Shown here piece after piece: positions 17,153 to 24,398 of a DNA stretch of 64,000 nt. The DNA comes from Paenibacillus macerans (GTDB lineage Bacteria; Bacillota; Bacilli; Paenibacillales; Paenibacillaceae): the NCBI RefSeq assembly GCF_900454495.1, contig NZ_UGSI01000001.1, forward strand, positions 3,658,001 through 3,722,000, written 5' to 3'. The position numbers and the translations under genes were made by a program. The first letter of the stretch is position 1, and each line of letters begins with the position of its first letter. A model generated the notes under the pieces. It was not told where the DNA came from. It was given only the letters and a program-made list of their open reading frames with translations, and made no database searches.

Positions 17153-18598
17153 TTACGACGCCATGGCCGCCGTACGGTACGGCAGGGTGAATTTGACGGT
17201 CGTGCCGGCCCCTTCCTTGCTGTCGATGTCGATCTGCTGGCGGCCGTCGAAAAACAGATGCAGTCTTTTGAACACGTTATGCGTGCCGAGCCCGGTCGAC
17301 TGCCCTTTCCCGCCAAAACGCGGCGCTTCCTCGCGCACCGACCGCAGCAGCCGCTCCACCGTTTCGCGGCTCATGCCGGCGCCGTTGTCGCGGATTTCGA
17401 TCTCCACCTTACCCTCCTCGCTAAGGCGGATCGCCAGCTGCAAAAGCGCCCCCTCCTCCATCTGCTCGATGCCGTGCACGAAGGCGTTCTCCAAAATCGG
17501 CTGCAGGGTGAGGCAGGGAACGATGCCGTCCAGCGCCCGTTCGTCCACGTCCAGCTCGAATTTGATGCGGTCGCGGAACCGCGCCTTCTGAATGTTCATA
17601 TATTCGCTGACATGCTGCACCTCTTCGCGCAGCGGGACCGCCTGGTCCAGCTTCTGCAAATTGTACCGGAGCAGCCTGGAAACGGAGACGGCCAGGTCGC
17701 TCGTTTTCGGCGCCCCTTCGATATAAGCCAGCTTGGAGATGGAATTCAGCGTGTTGAACAAAAAATGCGGATTGATTTGGCTCTGCAGCGTCTTCAGCTC
17801 CAGCTCCTTGACCAGCCGGTCTTTTTCCAGATTGTTGATGTTTTCGGCCATCAGGCGCTGGATGTTGTCGATCATCCCGTTAAACGCCCGGCACAAAATG
17901 CTGATCTCGTCGTTGCGGTCGCTTTCGGGAGCTTTCGTGTCCATCCGCCCTTTGGAAATTTGCTTGGCCGTGGCGACGAGCCGGCGAATCGGCCCGGTGA
18001 TGCTGCTCGACAGCCAAAGCGCCAGCAAAATGCTGAACGCCGCCGCCGTCACCACGAGCATAATGCCAAGCCTGTTCAGCTTGTCCGTCGCGTACATCAT
18101 GTCTTGGTAAATCGGCTTGTACTGCTCCAGCTCAAGATCGACGAGTTCCTGGGCTTCCTCGCGAATGAAGCGCTGCGTTTGCTCCGCTTCAATGTATTTT
18201 CCCGCCATTGTGCCTGAATCTTCGCCGCCGATCTGGTCGATCATGTCCTCGGCTTGCTCCAGGAACGTATCGACGATATTGCGGTAGTTGACAAGCGGCA
18301 AAGCGCTCCCGCCGATCGTTTCCAGCCCGTCCAAGTCGGCCCTTAAGGTTCTGACCGCGTTCAGGTGGCGCTCGACCTCGGGCAGACTTTCCGTATCCAC
18401 CTGCATGATAAAGCGGTTCATCGCCCGCATGATCTCGCCGACCTCGTAGGAGACTTCCTTGTACAGCAATATTCGCTTCATCATCAGATGATAGCTTTCC
18501 TGCACGTTTTTACCGCTTTCGAACAGAAAAAAAGACACCGAGCTCATCAGCAGCACCAGCAGCGGAATAAACAGAAACAGCTTGCGGCGGATGCTCAT
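17153..18598 (-). CDS. LytS/YesM-type sensor histidine kinase partner of the xylose sensor
   Basis: 481 residues. It has two membrane segments (about 7-25 and 180-200) around an extracytoplasmic region, a HAMP domain, a His_kinase domain (LQSQINPHFLFNTLNSIS with the phospho-His near residue 290) and a HATPase with LQPILENAFVHGIE and DNGAGMS. Its first codon overlaps the last codon of the upstream binding-protein gene (ATGA), so the two are co-translated. This matches the XylFII-LytS pair, in which the binding protein docks on the kinase outside the membrane and controls its activity. The xylose ligand is inferred from the neighbouring xylFGH. Confidence 0.82.
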   Translation of the reverse strand: MSIRRKLFLFIPLLVLLMSSVSFFLFESGKNVQESYHLMMKRILLYKEVSYEVGEIMRAMNRFIMQVDTESLPEVERHLNAVRTLRADLDGLETIGGSALPLVNYRNIVDTFLEQAEDMIDQIGGEDSGTMAGKYIEAEQTQRFIREEAQELVDLELEQYKPIYQDMMYATDKLNRLGIMLVVTAAAFSILLALWLSSSITGPIRRLVATAKQISKGRMDTKAPESDRNDEISILCRAFNGMIDNIQRLMAENINNLEKDRLVKELELKTLQSQINPHFLFNTLNSISKLAYIEGAPKTSDLAVSVSRLLRYNLQKLDQAVPLREEVQHVSEYMNIQKARFRDRIKFELDVDERALDGIVPCLTLQPILENAFVHGIEQMEEGALLQLAIRLSEEGKVEIEIRDNGAGMSRETVERLLRSVREEAPRFGGKGQSTGLGTHNVFKRLHLFFDGRQQIDIDSKEGAGTTVKFTLPYRTAAMAS

Positions 18599-19584
18599 AA
18601 GCTTTCTCCCTCCCGCACGTTGCGCTGGTCCAGCACTTTAACCTCCGTGTAGTATTCCGGCTGAAGCGGCTTGCCCTGAAAATGCTCGTACAGCAGCCGG
18701 ACCGCCGTCTCCCCCATCAGGTAAGGCTGCTGCGCGACCGTCGCGGCGATCTCGCCCTTGCGGATCGCCGCCAGCGTTTCCTTCTGATTATCGAACCCGA
18801 TAATCATCAGACGCTCGCGCTGCAGGCTTTTTGCCGCCTGCAGCACGCCGAGGGCATCGGTCGCGCTGGTGCCGACCATGACCCCGATCTCGGGATGCTG
18901 CCGCAGCATTTCCGCGGCCTGCTGGATCGCCTCCATATGCGAGATGTTGGAGCTGCGCACGGCAACGATGTCGAGTCCGGGATGCTCGGCCACAACCCGC
19001 TTCAGCCCGTCCAGCCGCTGCAGCTGGCTGGCGGCCTGATCGCTGCCGATGATCACGCCGAGCTTGCCCGAGCCGCCGGTCGTTTGCACCACCAGGCGGC
19101 CCAGCCGCTCCCCCGCGGCCAGATTGTCGGTCCCGACATAGGCCAGCCGCCGGCTGTCCGGCGCGTCGGTGTCGATCGTCACGACCGGGATGCCGCGCTG
19201 CACCGCCTTGTCGATGACCGGCGTGAACTTCTCCTCGTTCAACCCCTGCACGATAATCGCGTCGGCGCGGGCGGCGATCGCTTTTTCCAGCAGGTTCAGC
19301 TGCTCCTCCATGTTGTTGCGCACCGCGCCGGTAAATTCGATGTCGATGCCGTATTTTTCCGCCGCCTGGGCCGCGCCTTTTTCGACCATCTCCCAGTATG
19401 GGTGATACCGTTCCTGCTCGATCAGCACGATATGGTAACGGCGTTCGCCGCTTGCGGGATTGCCCCGCAGCTCCTGAACGATGCTGCCGATTTTCCCGGA
19501 ATAGCGGGCAAAGCCGAAAAACAAATAAACCAAAATGACGATGCACACGGTAATGCCCGCCAGCCATGTTTTGTCCTTGATCAT
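18595..19584 (-). CDS. xylFII: Membrane-anchored sugar-binding sensor protein (XylFII-like)
   Basis: 329 residues. An N-terminal uncleaved membrane anchor (WLAGITVCIVILVYLFFGFA) is followed by a type 1 sugar-binding fold of the RbsB/XylF kind (HIVLIEQERYHPYWEMVEKGAAQAA, ADAIIVQGLNEEKF, VTIDTDAPDSRRLAYVGTDN, IIGFDNQKETLAAIRKGEIAATVAQQP). It lacks a lipobox and is not followed by permease genes. Instead it overlaps the kinase gene by four bases. That layout is the one described for XylFII-LytS-YesN, where this protein is a sensor rather than a transporter component. A near-consensus cre lies 36 bases upstream and four ATTGGA-N4-TCCAAT palindromes lie beyond it. Confidence 0.8.
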   Translation of the reverse strand: MIKDKTWLAGITVCIVILVYLFFGFARYSGKIGSIVQELRGNPASGERRYHIVLIEQERYHPYWEMVEKGAAQAAEKYGIDIEFTGAVRNNMEEQLNLLEKAIAARADAIIVQGLNEEKFTPVIDKAVQRGIPVVTIDTDAPDSRRLAYVGTDNLAAGERLGRLVVQTTGGSGKLGVIIGSDQAASQLQRLDGLKRVVAEHPGLDIVAVRSSNISHMEAIQQAAEMLRQHPEIGVMVGTSATDALGVLQAAKSLQRERLMIIGFDNQKETLAAIRKGEIAATVAQQPYLMGETAVRLLYEHFQGKPLQPEYYTEVKVLDQRNVREGESL

Positions 19585-19619
19585 CTGCGTTCACCTCACC
19601 GATTATCCTAACTCATGAT

Positions 19620-19633
19620 TGAAAGCGGTTGCA
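19620..19633. promoter_or_regulatory. Catabolite-responsive element (cre) upstream of xylFII
   Basis: TGAAAGCGGTTGCA fits the cre consensus at 13 of 14 positions on either strand. It lies 36 bases before the sensor gene, so both the sensor and the transporter operons appear to be under CcpA-type control. Confidence 0.6.
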
Positions 19634-19727
19634 ATCAAAAAAATGAACTTGTCTTGTTAGTGAGTACGAGTACGTAAACATGCAAGTATGCAAATAGGCT
19701 CCCTTGTGGCTGGTTCCCTCGCCTCTA

Positions 19728-19906
19728 ATTGGATAAATCCAATAGATTGACGAAAGTCGGCCGCAACTGGGGGCTCTCATTGGAAATATCCAATAGATTT
19801 CTCGCAAACAGCCCATTTTGCCCTCTGCCGAACCCAATCTATTGGAAAAATCCAATCTAACCAAACCATATTCCACTCATTTTCCATTCTATTGGATATT
19901 TCCAAT
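19728..19906. repeat. Four ATTGGA-N4-TCCAAT palindromes
   Basis: Perfect 16-base dyads ATTGGA-N4-TCCAAT start at 19728, 19779, 19841 and 19891. The N4 is AT only (TAAA, AATA, AAAA, TATT) and the flanks often extend as TCT/AGA. They fill the 527-base gap upstream of xylFII. The rest of that gap is unremarkable up to the hairpin at 20050-20079. Confidence 0.85.
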
Positions 19907-20049
19907 AGAACCATCCATCGCATCACCCAAACCTGCCGCCAAACTAATATTAGCTTGCAACTTGCCATCCACCAGCCTTATTGACTGACCACCCGCCAAA
20001 CTTACCGCTCACCACACAGCACACTTCTTAATTAGTCTCCAGCGAGCGC

Positions 20050-20079
20050 CAAAAAGGCCCGGAGCGTATGCCCGGGCCT
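20050..20079 (-). terminator. Terminator of the Gfo/Idh gene
   Basis: On the minus strand AGGCCCGGG and CCGGGCCT form a stem around ATACGCT, followed by TTTTT. It begins 33 bases after the oxidoreductase stop. Confidence 0.7.
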
Positions 20080-20111
20080 ACCAAAACAGCCACAAATCTC
20101 AGGTTGACCGG

Positions 20112-21098
20112 CTAATCCTGATCGGCCGCGTACCGCAGCCCAAACTGGCGCCGCGCTTCCTCCATCAATTCGGCGACGGCCAGGGAGCGGGCGTGCGTAT
20201 TGATCTCGCTTTCCCGCCGGCCGCTTTGGAGCAGCTCAATGAACTCCAGCGCCTCGTAGTACATCGATTCCTGGGGCTGGGAGCGCGACAGTTCTTCGGT
20301 CGTCCCGTCGCGGTACAATATTTTTACATCGTAAGGCTGGTTGATCTTGTCGATCACCATCGTCCCGTTTTCCCCCTGGATTTCCGTCGGCACATACGAG
20401 TCCGTGATTTTGGAATACATGATCACGCCGTCCATATCCGGGTACCGCGCAATAAGGCTGCCTTCGCCGTCCACCCCGGACGGCAGCATCACCGCGGACG
20501 CCTGAACGGATTCCGGCTTGCCGAACAGCGTCACCATCGGATAAATGCAGTAGACGCCAAGGTCCATTAAAGAGCCGTTGGAGAACGCGGGATTAAAAGC
20601 GTTCAGCACTTTTCCTTCCTTAAAGGCGTCATACCGCGAAGAATACTGGCAGTAGCTGGAAAAATATCTCCGCACCCGGCCGATTTTGTACAGATTGTCC
20701 TGAACCGCCCGGAAGTTCGGCATCAGCGTCGACTTCAGCGCCTCCATAAGCAGGACGCCATTGCGGCGCGCCGCCTCGATCATCCGCCGGACTTCAGCGG
20801 CGTTGGAAGCCATCGGCTTTTCGCACAGCACATGTTTTCCGTGATCCATCAGCAAAATCGCCTGCTCGGCATGCAAAGAATTCGGACTGGCGATGTAAAC
20901 GGCGTCTACGTCAGCGCTTTCAGCCAGCGCCTTGACCTCGGTAAACACCTTGGGGTCGCCGAATTTGGCGGCAAACTCCTTGCCTTTCTCCTCCGTGCGG
21001 GAGTAAACCGCCGTCAAAACAAACTGCTCCGTTTCCAAAGCCGCCTGGATAAAGCGCTCCGTGATCCAGTTCGTGCCAATGGTGCCGAATCGTATCAA
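20112..21098 (-). CDS. Gfo/Idh/MocA-family NAD(P)-dependent oxidoreductase
   Basis: 328 residues. An N-terminal Rossmann domain (IRFGTIGTNWITERF, then VYIASPNSLHAEQAILLMDHGKHVLCEKPMASN) is followed by the C-terminal alpha/beta substrate domain (MEALKSTLMPNF, GSLMDLGVYCIYP). The CEKP lysine is the usual catalytic residue. The family oxidises or reduces sugars, inositols and related polyols, and the specific substrate is not visible. A TTG at 21098 is proposed as the start because the Rossmann fold begins there and AAAAGGGGA lies ten bases upstream. An ATG-led extension to 21197 would add 33 unrelated residues. It is transcribed alone, away from the SGNH hydrolase gene. Confidence 0.75.
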   Translation of the reverse strand: MIRFGTIGTNWITERFIQAALETEQFVLTAVYSRTEEKGKEFAAKFGDPKVFTEVKALAESADVDAVYIASPNSLHAEQAILLMDHGKHVLCEKPMASNAAEVRRMIEAARRNGVLLMEALKSTLMPNFRAVQDNLYKIGRVRRYFSSYCQYSSRYDAFKEGKVLNAFNPAFSNGSLMDLGVYCIYPMVTLFGKPESVQASAVMLPSGVDGEGSLIARYPDMDGVIMYSKITDSYVPTEIQGENGTMVIDKINQPYDVKILYRDGTTEELSRSQPQESMYYEALEFIELLQSGRRESEINTHARSLAVAELMEEARRQFGLRYAADQD

Positions 21099-21385
21099 CG
21101 TTATGTCATCCCCTTTTTTGAATGAATGGTCTAACCGTATTCTCTCATTCCCTGTCAACCTTGTCCACTTCCAGGCGAAAAAGAAATTCGCCGGCAATCA
21201 GCGTTTTTACGGATACCGTTAGCGCCATCACCGGTCCGTGAACAGCTATAAGGGCGGTCCGGCAAACTGCACCCCACTCCCTCTACGAAGTGCATCGAGC
21301 ACCCTGCAAACCGCGCCAGGCCGTTCCGCCGGACAAAAGCCGAAACTTTAAGCGTTTACATGAGGTTCAACGCGGTGAAGTCTAC

Positions 21386-21415
21386 TTGCGCACCGAAAGA
21401 AAACTAATCTACAAT
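21386..21415 (+). promoter_or_regulatory. Probable promoter of the SGNH hydrolase gene
   Basis: TTGCGC (21386-21391), an 18-base spacer and TACAAT (21410-21415). It is the best promoter-like pair in the 389-base gap between the divergent Gfo/Idh and SGNH genes. Nothing else was seen there. Confidence 0.4.
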
Positions 21416-21487
21416 AGGGGTAACAGGCGTTTATATTACGGACCGAGCGACCTTCCAAGGTTTCGAGGCTGGAAAGAGGTGAAATCT

Positions 21488-22243
21488 GTGAGCGAGGACA
21501 GCAGCGGAATTTTCAACAACGAATTTAAGTACATGGTGAGCGGCGATTCCATTTCCAAGGGCGTCATTTATGATGAAACGAAAAACAAATACGTCGTTTT
21601 GGAGGACAATTATGTATCTCTCCTGCAGAAAAAATTGAGAGGAGCGATCCATAACACGGCCAGGTTCGGCAACACGCTGGTTAAGGGGTTAACCAACCTA
21701 AAAAAGGACGTTTTGAAGGATCGGCCGAATTTTGTCTTGATCGAATATGGCGGCAACGACTGTGACTTCAACTGGAACGAGATTGCTGAACAGCCCGACG
21801 CAGAGCACAGCCCGAAAACCGACTTTTCGATGTTTGAGAAAATGCTGACCGAAGCGATCCAATTCGTCAGAAGCCAGCAAATTACCCCGATCCTGATGAG
21901 CTTGCCCCCGCTTAATGCTGACAAGTACTTCAAATGGGTCAGCAGAAACGATCCGGAAGCGGAGCAAAACATCATGAAATGGCTCGGAAGCGTCACGAAA
22001 ATTTACTGGTGGCAGGAAAGATACAATTCGACCATCCTCAAAGTATCGGAACTGACCAAAACAAAGTATATCGATGTCCGGGGGGCGTTTTTGGAACACC
22101 CCGATTTTACGAAGTTCCTTTGTTCCGACGGCATTCACCCCAACCAGGACGGACACCGGATCATCTTTGACAAAGTGCTTGAATTCATGCGCAAGAACTA
22201 TCGTTTTTTGCTTCGGGAGGGCGGCAACTTGGCGCTGGATTGA
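21488..22243 (+). CDS. SGNH/GDSL-family hydrolase
   Basis: 251 residues with no signal peptide. Block I is VSGDSISKG with the nucleophile Ser near residue 18. Block III is YGGNDCDFNW near residue 92 and block V is CSDGIHPNQDGH near residue 222, giving the Asp-His of the triad. The family includes esterases, lipases and carbohydrate deacetylases. The substrate is not clear. A GTG at 21488 is chosen because GAGGTG lies six bases upstream and the fold starts there. The open frame extends back to 21290 without a credible start. The gene is isolated from its neighbours. Confidence 0.75.
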   Translation: MSEDSSGIFNNEFKYMVSGDSISKGVIYDETKNKYVVLEDNYVSLLQKKLRGAIHNTARFGNTLVKGLTNLKKDVLKDRPNFVLIEYGGNDCDFNWNEIAEQPDAEHSPKTDFSMFEKMLTEAIQFVRSQQITPILMSLPPLNADKYFKWVSRNDPEAEQNIMKWLGSVTKIYWWQERYNSTILKVSELTKTKYIDVRGAFLEHPDFTKFLCSDGIHPNQDGHRIIFDKVLEFMRKNYRFLLREGGNLALD

Positions 22244-22359
22244 ACCGGATGGCGCGGATGGACGCGGATGGAGGTGCCGGGTGCCGGAACCTGAAGATAG
22301 CGCAGATAGAATTTGCCGCATGCGGAGCTTCGCGGGCCCAGTGGAACGGATCGAAATTA

Positions 22360-22560
22360 GCGGCAATTTTTGTCCTTATTTCGAGAGTTCCCCCTCTCCC
22401 GTGTTAAATAGCGGCATTATTTGCCGTTATTGAAAGGCTAAGCTGGGAAAAAACAACTGTTTGTCTCCATTTTTCTAAACTAGCGGCAAAAAAGTCCTCT
22501 ATTTTTGCTGTAATACCTATTTGCGCGAAAATAAGATCCTTTTTTGCCGCTATTCCCATC
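22360..22560. repeat. Intergenic repeats with AGCGGCAAAAAA arms
   Basis: Several copies of TAGCGGCAa and the inverse TTGCCGCTA. A perfect 12-base inverted pair lies at 22482-22493 and 22540-22551. Similar sequence occurs at 55038-55245. Together with the hairpin at 22620-22639 this is all that the 435-base gap after the SGNH gene holds. Confidence 0.65.
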
Positions 22561-22619
22561 CCATGATCCCTTCAAAAACGCAGGCCTCGTAGTTCCCCGG
22601 CACTCTGAAGTTTTACAAT

Positions 22620-22643
22620 GAGACCTGACCCCAGGTCTCTTTG
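22620..22643 (+). terminator. Short hairpin between SGNH and CYTH genes
   Basis: GAGACCTG-ACCC-CAGGTCTC is a perfect eight-pair stem followed by TTTG. The T-run is short, so termination is uncertain. Confidence 0.4.
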
Positions 22644-22678
22644 TTCATTGCATAGGCGGCAGCCTTATACATGGCGGC

Positions 22679-23185
22679 TTATTGCGGGCGCCGGCTTTGC
22701 TGCAGCTCGCGCCACACCTTTTTGTTGCTGTAACGCTTGTCGGTGCTGATGTCCGGGCCAAACCACTGCGGCGGCTGAAACTCCCGCGCCTCCGTCTCCG
22801 AAGCGAACTCCACTTCCAACACCATCAGGTCGATCTGATCGTAGCGGTCGATTTCCAGAACGATCCCGTTCCACTCGGCGGTCACCCGCCGTTTCGTCAG
22901 CGGTATCGCCCGGTGGATTCCGGTGATTTGCTCGTAAAGCCCCTCCGAAATGGAAACCTCCACTTCCTCCCGGGACAAACCGAAGCCTTTTTTAAACGTA
23001 TGCGTAAACGTAACGTTCCCGGAGGCCGCATCGCGGATCTTCCGCACCCGCAGCTCCTGATCCTCATGCAAAGCCAAATACGTCTGATCGATCTCCTGCT
23101 CCGAGCGAATAATCAGTTCACCTGTCCGAATCAGCTCTTCCGGATACTCCGGCAGCAGAAATTTACGTTCTATTTCCAACGGCAT
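22679..23185 (-). CDS. CYTH-domain protein, probable inorganic triphosphatase-like enzyme
   Basis: 168 residues. The N-terminal EIERKF is the ExExK signature of the CYTH (triphosphate tunnel metalloenzyme) family. Alternating charged strands follow (RVRKI, FTHTFKKG, REEVEVSISEG, KRRVTAEWNG, VLEIDRYD, LMVLEVEFASETEA), as expected for the eight-stranded tunnel that holds triphosphate and divalent metal. The start at 23185 follows AGGAGG at nine bases. A longer frame to 23275 has no such site. The single gene lies between repeats and the divergent aldo/keto reductase. Adenylate cyclase activity is known for some members but triphosphatase is more common in bacteria. Confidence 0.8.
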   Translation of the reverse strand: MPLEIERKFLLPEYPEELIRTGELIIRSEQEIDQTYLALHEDQELRVRKIRDAASGNVTFTHTFKKGFGLSREEVEVSISEGLYEQITGIHRAIPLTKRRVTAEWNGIVLEIDRYDQIDLMVLEVEFASETEAREFQPPQWFGPDISTDKRYSNKKVWRELQQSRRPQ

Positions 23186-23378
23186 AGCGGTGTTCCTCCT
23201 GGTTGTCGGCGGGCCCACGGGCCCTTTTTTCAGAATGCATGTTACCATTATACGAATACATACCTGGCGGGACAATCACTTTAAAACGCAGCCGCGGCCA
23301 CCGGCCAAAAAGCTCAGGAGAAATGCCCGCCGGATTGCGGTATAATAAACTTATTAGTGGAAAAAGGAGGAAAAACGA

Positions 23379-24311
23379 ATGGCAGCAAGCGTGAAATTAG
23401 GCAAAACCGATTTATACGTGAATCCGATCGGTCTGGGGACCAACGCGGTAGGCGGGCACAACATTTATCCGAATCTGGACGAGGAAACCGGGAAGCAGGT
23501 CGTGCGGACCGCTCTGGAGCAGGGGATCAACTTCCTGGACACGGCGTATTTCTACGGGCCGGAGCGGTCGGAAATCCTGATCGGCGAAGTCGTCAAAGAG
23601 CTTGGCGCCCGCGACCGGGCCGTCATCGCCACCAAAGGCGCGCACCGGATGGCGGGCGGCAAAATCGTGTTCGACAATTCGCCGGCCTTCTTGCGCCAGG
23701 AGGTCGAAAACAGCTTGAAACGGCTGCAGACCGACTACATCGACCTGTACTACATCCACTTCCCCGATGAAGCGACTCCCAAGGACGAGGCGGTCGGGGA
23801 GCTGAAGAAGCTGAAGGATGAAGGTAAAATCCGGGCGATCGGCGTATCCAATTTCTCGATTGAACAGCTCAAGGAAGGCAATAAGGACGGATACATCGAT
23901 GTGCTGCAATCGGAATACAATCTGCTCAAGCGCGATGTGGAAAAGGAACTGCAGCCGTATTGCCGGGAGCAGGGCATCTCCTTTGTCCCGTATTTTCCGC
24001 TGGCGGCCGGCCTGCTCGGCGGGAAATACGACAAGGATACCAAGTTCGCCGATTACCGGGCCAATCACCCGATGTTCCGGGGCGAAGCGTTTGCCCGCAC
24101 GCTGGAAAAAGTGGACCAGGTCCGCAAGATCGCCGCAGCCAAAAACGCCGAGGTGGCCCATGTCGTGCTGGCCTGGTACTTAACCCGGGATACGATCGAC
24201 GCCTTGATTCCCGGAGCCAAGAGACCGGATCAGGTCATTCGCAATTTGAAAACGCTGGACGTGACCCTAACGCCCGAGGAAATCGCCGGCATCGACCGTA
24301 TTTTTTCCTGA
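23379..24311 (+). CDS. Aldo/keto reductase
   Basis: 310 residues, an NADPH-dependent (beta/alpha)8 oxidoreductase. The catalytic tetrad can be read as Asp and Tyr in FLDTAYFYGPERSE near residues 51-56, Lys in VIATKGAHR near 85 and His in LYYIHFPDE near 125. GVSNFSIEQL near 155 and the C-terminal cofactor region (LIPGAKRPDQVIRNL) are typical of the IolS/YqkF kind. The ATG follows AAGGAGG. The natural substrate is unknown. A strong terminator follows immediately. No operon partners. Confidence 0.85.
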   Translation: MAASVKLGKTDLYVNPIGLGTNAVGGHNIYPNLDEETGKQVVRTALEQGINFLDTAYFYGPERSEILIGEVVKELGARDRAVIATKGAHRMAGGKIVFDNSPAFLRQEVENSLKRLQTDYIDLYYIHFPDEATPKDEAVGELKKLKDEGKIRAIGVSNFSIEQLKEGNKDGYIDVLQSEYNLLKRDVEKELQPYCREQGISFVPYFPLAAGLLGGKYDKDTKFADYRANHPMFRGEAFARTLEKVDQVRKIAAAKNAEVAHVVLAWYLTRDTIDALIPGAKRPDQVIRNLKTLDVTLTPEEIAGIDRIFS

Positions 24312-24326
24312 AGCAACGGTGGAAAA

Positions 24327-24372
24327 AGAGGGATGAAGCCCGGTTATTCGGGGTTTCATCCCTCTTTGGTTT
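24327..24372 (+). terminator. Terminator of the aldo/keto reductase gene
   Basis: AGAGGGATGAAGCCC pairs with GGGGTTTCATCCCTCT over 15-16 bases with a short loop, followed by TTGGTTT. It may serve both strands, since the DUF4173 gene converges on it. Confidence 0.75.
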
Positions 24373-24398
24373 GCCCGATTCACCAAGGTTCCCGCTGC

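Noticed and set aside
19728..19906. CRISPR or integration-site cluster
   Set aside because: Dyads are only 16 bases and the sequence between them is unequal in length; no cas or integrase gene is near.
23211..23230. GGGCCC-rich hairpin followed by TTTTTT near the CYTH gene start
   Set aside because: On the plus strand it follows no gene; the stem is only five pairs with a four-base loop. Not called as a terminator.
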